From NCBI RefSeq assembly GCF_026000435.1, contig NZ_AP026764.1, positions 1,798,001 to 1,862,000 on the forward strand: a stretch of DNA of 64,000 nt. Direction: 5' to 3'. The position numbers were made by a program, and so were the translations under genes. Within the stretch, counting starts at the first letter, position 1. Each line of letters begins with the position of its first letter. This DNA is from Vibrio sp. STUT-A11 (lineage in GTDB: Bacteria; Pseudomonadota; Gammaproteobacteria; Enterobacterales; Vibrionaceae). Below are positions 33,139 through 42,918 of the stretch, piece by piece. The notes below the pieces were generated by a model. It searched no databases, was not told where the DNA came from, and saw nothing but the letters and a program-made list of their open reading frames with translations.

Positions 33139-33337
33139 AGATCTTCATACCTATATAAAACGTAATGAAACAAATGTAACACGTAATGCATTTCCACTCT
33201 ATGTTTTCAGGCCAATAACCCACCGTGATCTAACTCTCAAACTCCTATTGGTTTGTGATTCAAGACATAAAAACAAACAGAAAATCCTGGATTTATTTAG
33301 CCATAGTTCCATTTTGATATAGCGTTAATGTAACAAA

Positions 33338-33349
33338 TGTAATGTTACA
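33338..33349. promoter_or_regulatory. Candidate LacI-family operator before the Gfo/Idh operon
   Basis: TGTAAT|GTTACA is a 12-bp near-palindrome (one mismatched pair) 27 bp upstream of the Gfo/Idh start and resembling the site before glk (TGAAAC|GTTACA). A further TGTAAC half-site occurs a few bases upstream, and another at about 33175. Confidence 0.5.
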
Positions 33350-33375
33350 CAACAAAGCAAAAGATGGAGCGTAGA

Positions 33376-34509
33376 ATGAGTAAATCAAGTATTAATGCAG
33401 TCATCGTAGGGACGGGAATGATTGCCCATGTGCATTTCCGATCTCTAAAAACTGCAGGAGTGAACGTACTTGGATTAGTAGATGCCAACCCAGAACAAGC
33501 TCAAGCGGTCGCAGAGAAATGGGGCGTGATGGTATTCGACGACTTAGAGCAAGCGTTACAAAGTGAACAAGTAGACGTACTGCACATCTGCACTCCAAAC
33601 CGTTTTCATCACCCAATGGCTAAACAAGCACTTGAGGCAGGAAAACATGTTATTTGTGAAAAACCACTCGCGACTAACTTAGAAGATGCACTTGAACTTC
33701 AACAGTTGGCGCAAGAGAAAGACTTAATCACAGGTGTGCCATTTGTTTACCGCTACCATCCGATGGTGCGTGAAGCTAAAGCGCGCATTGCAAGCGGTGA
33801 AATTGGTCTACTGCATTTAATTCATGGTAGTTACCTGCAAGATTGGTTACTTGAGCAAACGGATAACAACTGGCGTGTTGACCCAAAACAAGGCGGTGCT
33901 TCACGTGCGTTTGCCGATATCGGTAGTCACTGGTGTGACTTAATCGAGTGGGTAACAGGCGAACGCTTTACGGATTTAACTAGCCATTTCCATACAGCGC
34001 AAAAAGAGCGCTCAACCAACGCCACTGAGACATTCAGCGAACGTACTGAAACAGAAGCACCCAGTGACAGTGCTGCAGTAACCACTGAAGACATCGCGAA
34101 CTTGCTGTTAATTACCGATAAAAGTACACCTGCAACACTGACAATAAGCCAAGTCTCTGCAGGTCGTAAGAACCGTCTTTGGTTTGAAATTGATGGCAGC
34201 AACGCCAGCCTTGAATTTGACCAGGAAACGCCAGAACAACTGTGGGTTGGTCGACGTGACTCGCGTACTTTACTGGTTCGCGATCCGACTCAAGGTAGTG
34301 ACGAGCAAAAACGCTTGTCATTGACCCCTGCTGGTCATGCACAAGGCTACAGCCACTGTTTCGATGCTTTCATTAGTGATTTCTATGACACCTTACTCGG
34401 CCAGAAACCAGAAGGTTTACCGACTTTTGATGACGGTCTTCGCGCCGCCAAACTTATCGATGCCGCTCTGACTTCAACCAAAGAAAGACGTTGGGTGACT
34501 ATCGACTAA
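33376..34509 (+). CDS. Gfo/Idh/MocA-family oxidoreductase
   Basis: A 377-residue NAD(P)-dependent sugar dehydrogenase. It has a Rossmann fold starting at AVIVGTGMIAHVHFRSL, the family motif VICEKPLATN with the catalytic Lys, and a C-terminal alpha/beta domain. A Ser/Thr/Glu-rich insertion is found around residues 205-235. ATG 33376 is preferred over 33364 because GGAG lies 6 nt before it. It is the first of three co-directional genes with short gaps (50 and 23 bp). Such proteins oxidise sugar hydroxyls, often at C3. Confidence 0.88.
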   Translation: MSKSSINAVIVGTGMIAHVHFRSLKTAGVNVLGLVDANPEQAQAVAEKWGVMVFDDLEQALQSEQVDVLHICTPNRFHHPMAKQALEAGKHVICEKPLATNLEDALELQQLAQEKDLITGVPFVYRYHPMVREAKARIASGEIGLLHLIHGSYLQDWLLEQTDNNWRVDPKQGGASRAFADIGSHWCDLIEWVTGERFTDLTSHFHTAQKERSTNATETFSERTETEAPSDSAAVTTEDIANLLLITDKSTPATLTISQVSAGRKNRLWFEIDGSNASLEFDQETPEQLWVGRRDSRTLLVRDPTQGSDEQKRLSLTPAGHAQGYSHCFDAFISDFYDTLLGQKPEGLPTFDDGLRAAKLIDAALTSTKERRWVTID

Positions 34510-34559
34510 AAGTAATACCAATTTGTGAAACACCCCTACTTCAATAAAAGGATAATATT

Positions 34560-35804
34560 ATGAAAAACAACAATTTTATTCTGCCTCGCTTGCGCGCCAT
34601 GATGTTTTTGCAATTCTTCATCTGGGGGGCGTGGTACACCTCTATCGCGGTCTACATGTCTCAGGTAGGCATGAGTGATCTGACTCACTGGCCGTACACA
34701 GTTAACCCGCTGGCGGCGGTTATTGCACCATTTTTCATTGGTCTGATTGCTGATAAATATTTCGCCACGCAAAAAGTTTTAGGCACGCTACACCTTTTAG
34801 GCGCCGCATTTTTATTCGCAGCCCCTCAAACCATTGAGAATCCAACCCTGTTTATAGTGGTACTGTTGGCTTATAACCTGGCTTATATGCCGACATTAGG
34901 CTTGTCTAACTCTTTGGCATTTAGAAATATCGAAGACCAGGAGAAGCAATTCCCGACGATCCGTGTGTTCGGTACCATTGGTTGGATCATTGCAGGTCTG
35001 TTTATCAGCTTTGGATTAAGCGGAGTGTTCGGAGTAGCCGCAGAGCAAACAGCAATGCCACTTTACACAGCAGCAACAGCCAGTGTGATTCTTGGTATCT
35101 TTAGCTTCATGCTACCTGATACACAACCTGCAGCAAAAGGAACAAAAACATCATTCAGCGAAATTGCCGGCATCAACGTATTTAAACAGCTAGCAAGCCC
35201 AGCATTCTTTGTCTTCATGCTGGCTTCGTTCCTAATCTGTATCCCACTAGCAGCCTACTACAACTTTACTCAGCTTTTCCTAAGCTCTATGGACATGGCG
35301 AATATCGCTGGTATTCAAACACTAGGTCAGGTTTCTGAACTTGGATTTATGCTACTGATGCCATTCTTCTTCCGTCGTCTTGGCGTGAAATGGATGCTGG
35401 TTGTGGGTATGGGTGCTTGGGTTCTTCGCTATGCATTATTCGCGATCAGCGCTCCTGACTCAGTGGTTTGGATGATCATGGCTGGTATCGCGCTACACGG
35501 TGTATGTTACGACTTCTTCTTTGTCACTGGCCAAATCTACATTGATAAACAATGTAACGATAGCAACCGCGGCCAGGCGCAAGGTCTACTTGTTTTGGTG
35601 ACTTACGGTGTCGGTATGCTTGTTGGCGCGCAAATCGCCGGCATGGTTTACAACGAATTCTTACAAGGCGCAAATCAGTTAACACCTGATAACTGGGCAA
35701 GCTTCTGGTGGATTCCAGCAATGTTCGCGGCTGGCGTAGCACTGCTATTCATCCTGTTCTTCAAAGAGAAGCGCTCTACTTCAACGCAAACTGCAAACGC
35801 CTAA
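34560..35804 (+). CDS. NHS-family (nucleoside/sugar:H+ symporter-like) permease
   Basis: A 414-residue, 12-segment major facilitator protein resembling the nucleoside:H+ symporter family (NupG/XapB/YegT), recognised from the N-terminal LRAMMFLQFFIWGAWYTSI and from FPTIRVFGTIGWI after segment 4. Placed between a sugar dehydrogenase and a sugar isomerase, it more likely carries a sugar or glycoside than a nucleoside. It begins with ATG 34560 with AAAAGGA upstream. Confidence 0.82.
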   Translation: MKNNNFILPRLRAMMFLQFFIWGAWYTSIAVYMSQVGMSDLTHWPYTVNPLAAVIAPFFIGLIADKYFATQKVLGTLHLLGAAFLFAAPQTIENPTLFIVVLLAYNLAYMPTLGLSNSLAFRNIEDQEKQFPTIRVFGTIGWIIAGLFISFGLSGVFGVAAEQTAMPLYTAATASVILGIFSFMLPDTQPAAKGTKTSFSEIAGINVFKQLASPAFFVFMLASFLICIPLAAYYNFTQLFLSSMDMANIAGIQTLGQVSELGFMLLMPFFFRRLGVKWMLVVGMGAWVLRYALFAISAPDSVVWMIMAGIALHGVCYDFFFVTGQIYIDKQCNDSNRGQAQGLLVLVTYGVGMLVGAQIAGMVYNEFLQGANQLTPDNWASFWWIPAMFAAGVALLFILFFKEKRSTSTQTANA

Positions 35805-35827
35805 TTTAAATTTTAAGGTAATTGATT

Positions 35828-36883
35828 ATGCAACAAATTAAAGGTCCTGCTATTTTCCTCGCGCAGTTCATTTCTGACCAGGCACCATTCAACACACTTG
35901 AAGGGCTGGCAAAATGGGCAGCAGACAAGGGCTATAAGGCGCTGCAAATGCCAACGCTGAGTCCGGAGATCTTCGATCTGGAAAAAGCGGCAACAGATAA
36001 AGACTACTGTAAGCAAATTGAACTGACTCTTGCTGAGTTTGGTCTGCAAATCAGTGAACTTTCTACTCACATTCAAGGTCAGCTTCTGGCAGTTCACCCG
36101 GCCTACGAGCCATTAATGGACCAGTTTGCGCCAGAAGCAGTGCGCGGAAATTCTGCTGCGCGTTCGGAGTGGGCAACGCAGCAACTGATGTTGGCAGCTC
36201 AAGCTTCTGCCAACCTTGGTCTGAACGCGCATGCGACGTTTTCTGGTTCGCTACTGTGGCCATACGTTTACCCATGGCCACAGCGTCCACAAGGTCTGGT
36301 TGAAGAAGGATTTGCGGAGCTAGCAGCACGCTGGCTTCCAATTCTGGATGCATTTGACGCGGCTGGTGTTGATGTCTGTTATGAGCTCCATCCGGGTGAA
36401 GATCTGTTCGATGGCACCAGTTTCGAGCGTTTCCTGGAGAGCGTTAACTACCATCCGCGCGCCAACATTCTGTACGACCCAAGCCATATGCTACTGCAAG
36501 GCATGGACTACTTAGGCTTCATCGATCGTTACCATGAGCGTATCAAAGCCTTCCATGTTAAAGATGCCGAATTCCGCGCCAGTGCTTCGCAAGGCGTTTA
36601 TGGCGGCTACGCAAGCTGGGTTGATCGTGCCGGACGATTCCGCTCATTGGGCGATGGTCAGATCGACTTCGTGCAAATCTTCAGCAAGCTGACTCAATAT
36701 GGATTTTCTGGTTGGGCGGTACTGGAATGGGAATGCTGCCTTAAAGACTCGGAACAAGGCGCAGCTGAGGGTGCTCCTTTTATCCAACAACACTTAATTA
36801 ATCGTACCGAAAAAGCGTTTGATGACTTCGCTTCTGGTGCACAAGAACAGAATCTAAACCGTAGCCTGATGGGCTTAGATTGA
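35828..36883 (+). CDS. Sugar phosphate isomerase/epimerase (xylose-isomerase-like TIM barrel)
   Basis: A 351-residue protein of the AP-endonuclease-2-like TIM-barrel family. Metal ligand regions are CYELHPGEDLFDG, ILYDPSHMLLQG, FHVKDAEF and the C-terminal AVLEWECC. It starts at ATG 35828 with AAGG upstream. Relatives act as keto-sugar isomerases/epimerases and, in oxidative glycoside pathways, cleave 3-keto-glycosides. The Gfo/Idh dehydrogenase and permease in the same operon make such a route plausible but unproven. Confidence 0.84.
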   Translation: MQQIKGPAIFLAQFISDQAPFNTLEGLAKWAADKGYKALQMPTLSPEIFDLEKAATDKDYCKQIELTLAEFGLQISELSTHIQGQLLAVHPAYEPLMDQFAPEAVRGNSAARSEWATQQLMLAAQASANLGLNAHATFSGSLLWPYVYPWPQRPQGLVEEGFAELAARWLPILDAFDAAGVDVCYELHPGEDLFDGTSFERFLESVNYHPRANILYDPSHMLLQGMDYLGFIDRYHERIKAFHVKDAEFRASASQGVYGGYASWVDRAGRFRSLGDGQIDFVQIFSKLTQYGFSGWAVLEWECCLKDSEQGAAEGAPFIQQHLINRTEKAFDDFASGAQEQNLNRSLMGLD

Positions 36884-36921
36884 GAATCTAAACCAAAGTC
36901 ATTAATCTTCCGACCCAATTG

Positions 36922-36953
36922 AAAGCGGCGCTAATTTTAGCGCCGCTTTTGTT
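36922..36953. terminator. Bidirectional terminator
   Basis: Arms AAAGCGGCGCTA and TAGCGCCGCTTT (36922-36933, 36938-36949) with a 4-nt loop and flanking A/T. It stops the isomerase operon (plus) and the SDR gene (minus). Confidence 0.92.
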
Positions 36954-36975
36954 TATCTGGATTGAAATTTCAGTT

Positions 36976-37728
36976 CTACGCTTGGTAACCATCCACACCT
37001 TTAAATGACGAATAGCCGTCGTCGTCCATGATGGTGGAACCATTAATCGCACTCGCTTCCGGTAACGACATTAGGTATATCGCATTAGCGATTTCAACCG
37101 GGTTAATAATGCGCCCTTTCATATGTAATTTGCTGCCAATTTCTTCAATAGGCTTGTCAATCATGCCAGTCTTAACCCAGCCCGGAGCAACAGATACCAC
37201 TCGCACACCATATGGAGACAATTCTCTGGCAAGGGCTTGTGTCACCATTCGAACCCCACCTTTACTCGCGTGGTAACCAATATTTTCCGTGTTGGCTATC
37301 GAACCACAAATAGAACCTACATTCACAATAACACCCGACTTATTGGCTGCCATGACTTTACCAACGTAGTGACACAGCTGAATGGTACCCATCAGATTGA
37401 TCTGAATGGTATTAAAAATGTCACTGAGTTCAGCTTCGATCAAAGAGATACGCTGCCCAACAACACCTGCTACATTTGCAAGTACATCAATGGTGCCAAA
37501 TTTTTCAACCGTCTGCTCCACGGCCAGGCGACACTGCTCTGCATCGGCGATATTACACTCAATAAACACCGCTTCACCCATTGCTGAGAGCTCGGTCATT
37601 GCCTGTTCAATCACTTCTGGAGCATCAATACTAGCGATGACGACTTTGTCACCCTGAGTCAGATATTTTTTCGCGGTTTCAAAGCCAATTCCACGGGTGC
37701 CGCCGGTCACCATAACAACGTTGTTCAT
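36976..37728 (-). CDS. Short-chain dehydrogenase/reductase
   Basis: A 250-residue classical SDR with VTGGTRGIGFETAKKYL, the LANVAG structural motif (N-terminal NNAG variant), catalytic Ser in NVGSICGS and the intact Y-H-A-S-K motif (IGYHASKGGVRMV). The C-terminus ends in YSSFKGVDGYQA. It is divergent from the large flavin oxidoreductase at 38331, with about 600 bp between, so the two may act in one redox pathway. The substrate is unknown. Confidence 0.88.
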   Translation of the reverse strand: MNNVVMVTGGTRGIGFETAKKYLTQGDKVVIASIDAPEVIEQAMTELSAMGEAVFIECNIADAEQCRLAVEQTVEKFGTIDVLANVAGVVGQRISLIEAELSDIFNTIQINLMGTIQLCHYVGKVMAANKSGVIVNVGSICGSIANTENIGYHASKGGVRMVTQALARELSPYGVRVVSVAPGWVKTGMIDKPIEEIGSKLHMKGRIINPVEIANAIYLMSLPEASAINGSTIMDDDGYSSFKGVDGYQA

Positions 37729-38330
37729 TCTTTGTATCCTTTGTTATTTTCTTTTTCTATATCAAGCCCACTCCCCTGCGGTATTAACCAATGGGATTCG
37801 CTTTAATATTATTTAACCTCACTATGAGCATTGTTAATAAGTAAATAAAGAGAATTAAATTCCTATCTGTCTGGAATAAAAATCCATAATAAAAAATTAA
37901 TACGACCTAATTGAAAATCATTCTAGTTTCACTCCATCTTTCATTTACCAGGCAGTCATCTAGCACACATTAATCCCAACTAAAAAGATGAACACTCTGG
38001 AATATTTTTCCACAATGAGCATTAAAACAGCAAAAATGTTAATGCTATGAAAGATAGCCATTCAAACTCAAGATATTGTTTAATAATGATTTATATTAAA
38101 TCTGAACAAGCTAACACATTACATTCGCCTACAAACAAGCAACAATACCATTCCTTTTTAACCATATAATTAATGTGGATTGTTTTATTGACGCCGGATA
38201 TTATTTCTACGTCAACGTCATCAACGGGTAAGTAAGAACATATTCCCTCTTACTGTTACGTTTTAGATATTAATTATTTTTTTTGATCTCAGACAAAATA
38301 ATTAATATTTAATTCTTACGAGAACATCCT
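37729..38330. other. Long AT-rich divergent intergenic region (602 bp)
   Basis: No gene is supported on either strand. It should hold two divergent promoters. No regulator gene is next to it, and I see no clear operator palindrome. Its length and very low GC suggest binding of H-NS-like proteins or several regulators. Confidence 0.45.
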
Positions 38331-40253
38331 ATGTTGAATCATGTATTTTCACCGATCTCTATCGGTAATATGGTGGTAAAAAACCGACTTGTTGTGCCTC
38401 CTATGGTTTCCAATTACGCTAACGAGGACGGAACTTGTACCGAGCAGTTTATTAGCTATCACGAAGAAAAAGCCAAAGGTGGCTGGGGCTTGATTATTGT
38501 AGAAGACTACAAAATTAACCCTGAAGCAGGCGGTTTTGTGAAACTGCCAGGCCTATGGGATGACTCTCAAATCGAAAGCCACAAACAGCTGACTGAGCGT
38601 GTCCACCAGCATGGCGCTAAAATCGCGGCGCAAATTTATCATGCGGGACGTGAAACCAGTGCAGAAATCACCGGTGTTCAGCCTGTCGCTCCTTCAGCTA
38701 TCCCCGACCCTGTCGTCAACGCCATGCCGCGTGAATTGTCTGTCGAGGAAATTCAACAGCTGGTTGAACAGTTTGGTGATACCGCTCTACGTGCAAAAAA
38801 AGCTGGTTTTGATGCGGTCGAAATTCATGGTGCACATGGTTACCTGGTGAACCAGTTTATGTCGCCGTTTTCCAACAAACGCATCGACCAATACGGCGGC
38901 ACCATTCTCAATCGTGCTCGTTTCGCGCTCGAAATCATCGCCAATATCAGATCCAAAGTTGGCTCGGATTTCCCGCTTATCTACCGCATGTCGGTAAACG
39001 AGTTTGTCGAAGGTGGTTTAACAACCGAAGACAGTAAAGTCATCTCCATGCTACTCGAAAACGCAGGAATTGATCTTATTCACGCTTCTAACGGTGTCTA
39101 TGCCAGCACGGAAACCATTATACCACCAACGGCTGTTGGTCACGCCTGGAGTGCAAATATCAGTGAAGAATTAAAGAAAGTGGTGTCGATTCCTGTTATT
39201 GCGGTAGGTCGAATTAATGACCCGTTAATCGCAGAATCGGTATTACGCTCTAAGCAAGCTGATATGATCTCTATGGGTCGCGGGTCATTGGCGGATCCAC
39301 ATCTGCCAAACAAAGCCCAAGCAGGTCAATTTGATGACATTATTCGCTGCATTGGCTGCTTACAAGGCTGTATTCAGCGTAACGCGCAGCAACTGCCGAT
39401 CAAATGTCTGGTTAACCCGATGACAGGTCACGAGTCGGAACGACAAATCACACCAGCATCGCGCGAGAAAAAAGTATTCATCATCGGTGGCGGTATCGCG
39501 GGGATGGAAGCCGCCATTGTTGCCGCTCAGCGCGGTCACAAGGTGGAAATTTTCGAAAAGAATAGCCGTTTAGGTGGACAGTGGGTGTTGGCAGCAATCC
39601 CACCAACAAAAGAAGAACTGGGTTCATTTACCGTTTGGCAAGTGAATCAGCTTAATAAGCTAGGGGTTATCGTTCATCTCAATACAGAGCTTACTCTGGA
39701 CATGATCCGTGATAACCAACCAGATAGCGTGATTATTGCGACTGGTGCGTCACCGTTTGTGCCGAATATTCCTGGCAAGGAGCTAGGTCATGTGCTTACT
39801 GCCAACGATATACTCCAGGGTAGTGCTCAAGCAGGTAAGCGCGTTGTGGTGATTGGTGGTGGTCTGGTCGGTTCTGAAACCGCAGCACACTTAGCCAACC
39901 ACGGTCATGATGTCTCTATCATTGAAATGAACAGCGATATCTTTGTCGGTACACCATCAGCAACCAAACATTACCTGATGAAGGATTTGCAGCATCACAA
40001 TGTGGCCATTCTGACTAACACGCAGGTCAAAGAGATCCATAGTGACGCTGTCGTCGTTGATAATAACGGCCAACTTCAGACACTGGCTGCTATTGATAAC
40101 GTAGTGATGGCAATTGGTTCACGCCCTGTTAGTTTTTCTGTCGAAGAGCTAGAGCAGCATGTCTCCGAAATTGTCACTATTGGTGATGCGCAAAAGGTAA
40201 GAAAAGCAATGGAAGCTGTTGAGGAAGGCTACTTAGCTGGATTAACGTTGTAA
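38331..40253 (+). CDS. NADH:flavin oxidoreductase, 2,4-dienoyl-CoA-reductase type
   Basis: A 640-residue three-cofactor enzyme. An FMN old-yellow-enzyme barrel (residues 1-330, with YHAGRET and AVEIHGAHGYLVNQFMSP) leads to a [4Fe-4S] cysteine cluster CIGCLQGC plus a later Cys (about 344-366) and an FAD/NAD(P) domain beginning IIGGGIAGMEAAIVAAQ, with a second dinucleotide motif VVIGGGLVGSETAAH. It reduces activated C=C bonds of enones, dienoyl-CoA or steroid-like substrates. It belongs to the same superfamily as DgcA (1305-3368) but is clearly distinct. Monocistronic with a strong terminator. Confidence 0.9.
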   Translation: MLNHVFSPISIGNMVVKNRLVVPPMVSNYANEDGTCTEQFISYHEEKAKGGWGLIIVEDYKINPEAGGFVKLPGLWDDSQIESHKQLTERVHQHGAKIAAQIYHAGRETSAEITGVQPVAPSAIPDPVVNAMPRELSVEEIQQLVEQFGDTALRAKKAGFDAVEIHGAHGYLVNQFMSPFSNKRIDQYGGTILNRARFALEIIANIRSKVGSDFPLIYRMSVNEFVEGGLTTEDSKVISMLLENAGIDLIHASNGVYASTETIIPPTAVGHAWSANISEELKKVVSIPVIAVGRINDPLIAESVLRSKQADMISMGRGSLADPHLPNKAQAGQFDDIIRCIGCLQGCIQRNAQQLPIKCLVNPMTGHESERQITPASREKKVFIIGGGIAGMEAAIVAAQRGHKVEIFEKNSRLGGQWVLAAIPPTKEELGSFTVWQVNQLNKLGVIVHLNTELTLDMIRDNQPDSVIIATGASPFVPNIPGKELGHVLTANDILQGSAQAGKRVVVIGGGLVGSETAAHLANHGHDVSIIEMNSDIFVGTPSATKHYLMKDLQHHNVAILTNTQVKEIHSDAVVVDNNGQLQTLAAIDNVVMAIGSRPVSFSVEELEQHVSEIVTIGDAQKVRKAMEAVEEGYLAGLTL

Positions 40254-40277
40254 TCTGAGTCTTACTCCCAACCTTGT

Positions 40278-40314
40278 AGTCACGGCCTTTTTTACTAAAG
40301 GCCGTGACTTTTTA
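40278..40314 (+). terminator. Terminator of the flavin oxidoreductase gene
   Basis: AGTCACGGCCTTT and AAAGGCCGTGACTT form a 13-bp stem with a ~6-nt loop followed by TTTTT, 25 bp after the stop. Confidence 0.92.
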
Positions 40315-40534
40315 ATGAAGTTTCTTTTGTTCACAGCCATATCAAAACAAATAGGCAAAAATAAAATAAGAATGGGTCTTTATTCTCAGCGGTGAATTGA
40401 TGAGAATAGGCGGTTCAAATTTATGCATATGAATCTAAGTTGTGCTCGATTAAGTGTCACATCTATAAATTAGAGTCAATGCAATTTCAATGTAACGCCA
40501 CCTTAAACACACCGCCTAAGAACGTGGAGACCCA

Positions 40535-41689
40535 ATGCGCCAAGCTGAAACTCAAACCATAGATCTATCCTACCTAAAAAACAAAAGGCCTTGGCCAAAA
40601 CTACGTAGGTTACTCAAGGTTATTGTTGCTTTACTTGCTATTGTTGCCGCGGGTATCTACACCTATATGCTACAACCACAGTTCGCCTCCCCTCACGTGA
40701 AAGTGGATAGTTACCAAGGAAAGTACCTAGACGGAAAGTTTCACAATATTGAGGATGTTCCGGTATCAACGTCGAGCGAAGGAGCCTTGATTGGGTTCTA
40801 CCGTTTTTTAACTGATCCCGTTGTCGACGCCGTTCCGGTCACCAATTTGCCTTCAGTAAAATCAGATTTGTTTGGCCTGAATCCTCGGGATAACGTCATG
40901 ATCTGGATGGGGCACTCCAGCTACTTTATTCAACTGGACGGCATCCGCTACTTAATTGATCCGGTATTCAGTGACAATGCGTCTCCGGTTCCCTATACCA
41001 ATGTGGCATTTCCTGGCAGCAATGTTTACACCGCCGATGATATCCCAAAGGTAGATTACTTATTGATTTCTCACGATCACTGGGACCACCTCGATTACCC
41101 AACAATTAACGCACTTAAAGAAAAAATCAATCAGGTTGTGACTCCAATCGGTGTCGGCTCTTATTTCACTCAATGGGGATTCAGCCCTGATCAGATCACA
41201 GAAGGCGACTGGTATGATTCACTGCCAACCCAAGCGGGCCGCATTCATATCCTGCCAGCACAACACTTTTCAGGCCGGTTGCTAAAACGCAACCGCACGC
41301 TTTGGGCCTCATTTGCCATCGTTTCCGGTGAGCATAAGATTTACCTTGGCGGCGACAGTGGCTATGGAGCGCATTTCAAGACTATCGCTAATGAGTTTGG
41401 CAGCTTCGACATCGCTGTACTGGAAACCGGTCAATACAACGAAAACTGGCCATTTATTCATATGATGCCAGAAGAAGTTGCTCAGGCGGCTAACGATCTT
41501 AATGCAGAGGCGTTATTACCTTCGCACAACAGTAAATTCAAGCTGGCTAAACACGCCTGGTATGAACCGCTAGATCGCATCACTCAGGAAAGTCAGCGAC
41601 AAGATTACCGCCTCATGACACCAATGATAGGAGAAATCGTCGGTTTGGAAGATAACAACCAGACGTTTTCTCAATGGTGGAAACAGTAA
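40535..41689 (+). CDS. Membrane-anchored metallo-beta-lactamase-fold hydrolase
   Basis: A 384-residue protein with one N-terminal transmembrane segment (LLKVIVALLAIVAAGIYTYML, anchor, body in periplasm) and a metallo-beta-lactamase fold like NAPE-PLD/UlaG enzymes. It shows MIWMGHSSYFIQLDGIRYLI, the metal motif SHDHWDHLD, AQHFSG and GGDSGYGAHF, with a late His in LLPSHNSKF. Relatives cleave phosphodiester or lactone bonds; no precise substrate can be given. It stands alone between the flavin oxidoreductase and the AscG-like repressor. Confidence 0.83.
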   Translation: MRQAETQTIDLSYLKNKRPWPKLRRLLKVIVALLAIVAAGIYTYMLQPQFASPHVKVDSYQGKYLDGKFHNIEDVPVSTSSEGALIGFYRFLTDPVVDAVPVTNLPSVKSDLFGLNPRDNVMIWMGHSSYFIQLDGIRYLIDPVFSDNASPVPYTNVAFPGSNVYTADDIPKVDYLLISHDHWDHLDYPTINALKEKINQVVTPIGVGSYFTQWGFSPDQITEGDWYDSLPTQAGRIHILPAQHFSGRLLKRNRTLWASFAIVSGEHKIYLGGDSGYGAHFKTIANEFGSFDIAVLETGQYNENWPFIHMMPEEVAQAANDLNAEALLPSHNSKFKLAKHAWYEPLDRITQESQRQDYRLMTPMIGEIVGLEDNNQTFSQWWKQ

Positions 41690-41719
41690 CACCCGCCTCA
41701 ATACATCAATATCGGATAA

Positions 41720-41748
41720 CTGGGGGACTCTTTGTTTTATTCCCCCAG
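41720..41748. terminator. Hairpin after the metallo-hydrolase gene
   Basis: CTGGGGGA (41720-41727) and TCCCCCAG (41741-41748) are perfect GC-rich arms with a 13-nt loop, 30 bp after the stop. No T-run follows, so it may be a rho-dependent or processing hairpin. Confidence 0.45.
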
Positions 41749-41869
41749 CCCAAATCGTAAAAAGCGCAAAGCGCTTGATAGCAACTTGATACAAATGGAA
41801 AATTGTTTTTAAGGTCGTATTCCTTTAAATTATCTAATAGTGACTTTTCTTGTTTGAGACTAAAACAGC

Positions 41870-42901
41870 ATGGCGACAATTCTGGATGTTTCTCGTCGGG
41901 TTGGCGTATCCAAATCCACGGTTTCCAAAGTTCTAAATGGTACTGGACGAGTATCTGAAGAAACAAAAAAAGCGGTCTTTAAGGCTGTAAAAGAGTTGGA
42001 TTACCGTCCAAATATACTTGCGCGTTCGCTATCAAAACAGACGACCGACACGATCGGCCTTATTATTCCTGATGCGCATAACTCCTCGCAATATATCAAT
42101 AATTTAATCGACATGACTCAGCGACTTGCGAATAAATCGGGTAAGTTTCTGATGATATCTCAAGTTGATGGCAATGATATCGAATCCAGTATTCAATCAA
42201 TTCACAAATTAGTTGATCGCCGCTGTGATGGTATTATCTATTACAAAAGCTCGCGCATTGAAGGCAGCGATATCGGTGATAAGTTAGAAAGCTTAATTGA
42301 TGAGCTACCGATTCCACTGGTTGTGCTCAACCATCATCTAACCAATAAACCCGATCATTGTGTCTGGTTTGATCAGGTGGCCACCGCACGATTGGCCGTC
42401 GACTATATGATCGACCATGGTCATAAAGACATTGCGTATATTGCAGGTAAGTATCAGCTATTAACTTCTCGTTTAAGACTACAAGGCTATCAAGAGTCAC
42501 TCAAAAACGCGGGTATCGATCTCAACCCTCTTTTGATTGCCGAAGGATTCGATTGCCTATACCAAGGCGGGTATGATGCGTGCAAGAGCCTAGTAGAGCG
42601 AGACGTTTCATTTAGTGCCATCTGTTGCTTCAGCGATGCAATCGCTATCGGAGCAATAAAAGCGTTAAAAGAAAAAGGCATTGCCGTACCGGAACAGGTA
42701 TCGGTCTTTGGTCTGGATAACGACGATGTCAGCAGTTTTATCGATCCCCCTCTATCGACAATCGCCATGCCAGTCGATGAGATTATCGATACAGCTGGAA
42801 GCATGCTGTTCAACTTAATGGATAATGACACACCACCTACGTTAAAAGAATCATTAACGGGTAAGTTGATCGTGCGTGAATCTACGCAAAACTTGCTCTA
42901 G
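41870..42901 (+). CDS. AscG-like LacI-family repressor of the beta-glucoside operon
   Basis: A 343-residue LacI/GalR regulator. The DNA-binding head ILDVSRRVGVSKSTVSKVLN and hinge YRPNILARSLSKQTTDTIGL align well with E. coli AscG (SKATVSRVLSGNGYVSQETK, YRPNLLARNLSAKSTQTLGL), and the end of the effector domain (GAIKALKEKGIAVPEQVSVF) aligns as well. Two copies of the known AscG-type box GAAACCGGTTTC lie before the PTS IIBC gene. It is convergent with the porin-glucosidase-PTS operon it presumably represses; the inducer is probably a phosphorylated beta-glucoside. Confidence 0.86.
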   Translation: MATILDVSRRVGVSKSTVSKVLNGTGRVSEETKKAVFKAVKELDYRPNILARSLSKQTTDTIGLIIPDAHNSSQYINNLIDMTQRLANKSGKFLMISQVDGNDIESSIQSIHKLVDRRCDGIIYYKSSRIEGSDIGDKLESLIDELPIPLVVLNHHLTNKPDHCVWFDQVATARLAVDYMIDHGHKDIAYIAGKYQLLTSRLRLQGYQESLKNAGIDLNPLLIAEGFDCLYQGGYDACKSLVERDVSFSAICCFSDAIAIGAIKALKEKGIAVPEQVSVFGLDNDDVSSFIDPPLSTIAMPVDEIIDTAGSMLFNLMDNDTPPTLKESLTGKLIVRESTQNLL

Positions 42902-42918
42902 CTTTGCAAGATATCAAC

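Noticed and set aside
42490..42831. 113-codon frame opposite the AscG-like repressor
   Set aside because: Antisense shadow without its own start signal.
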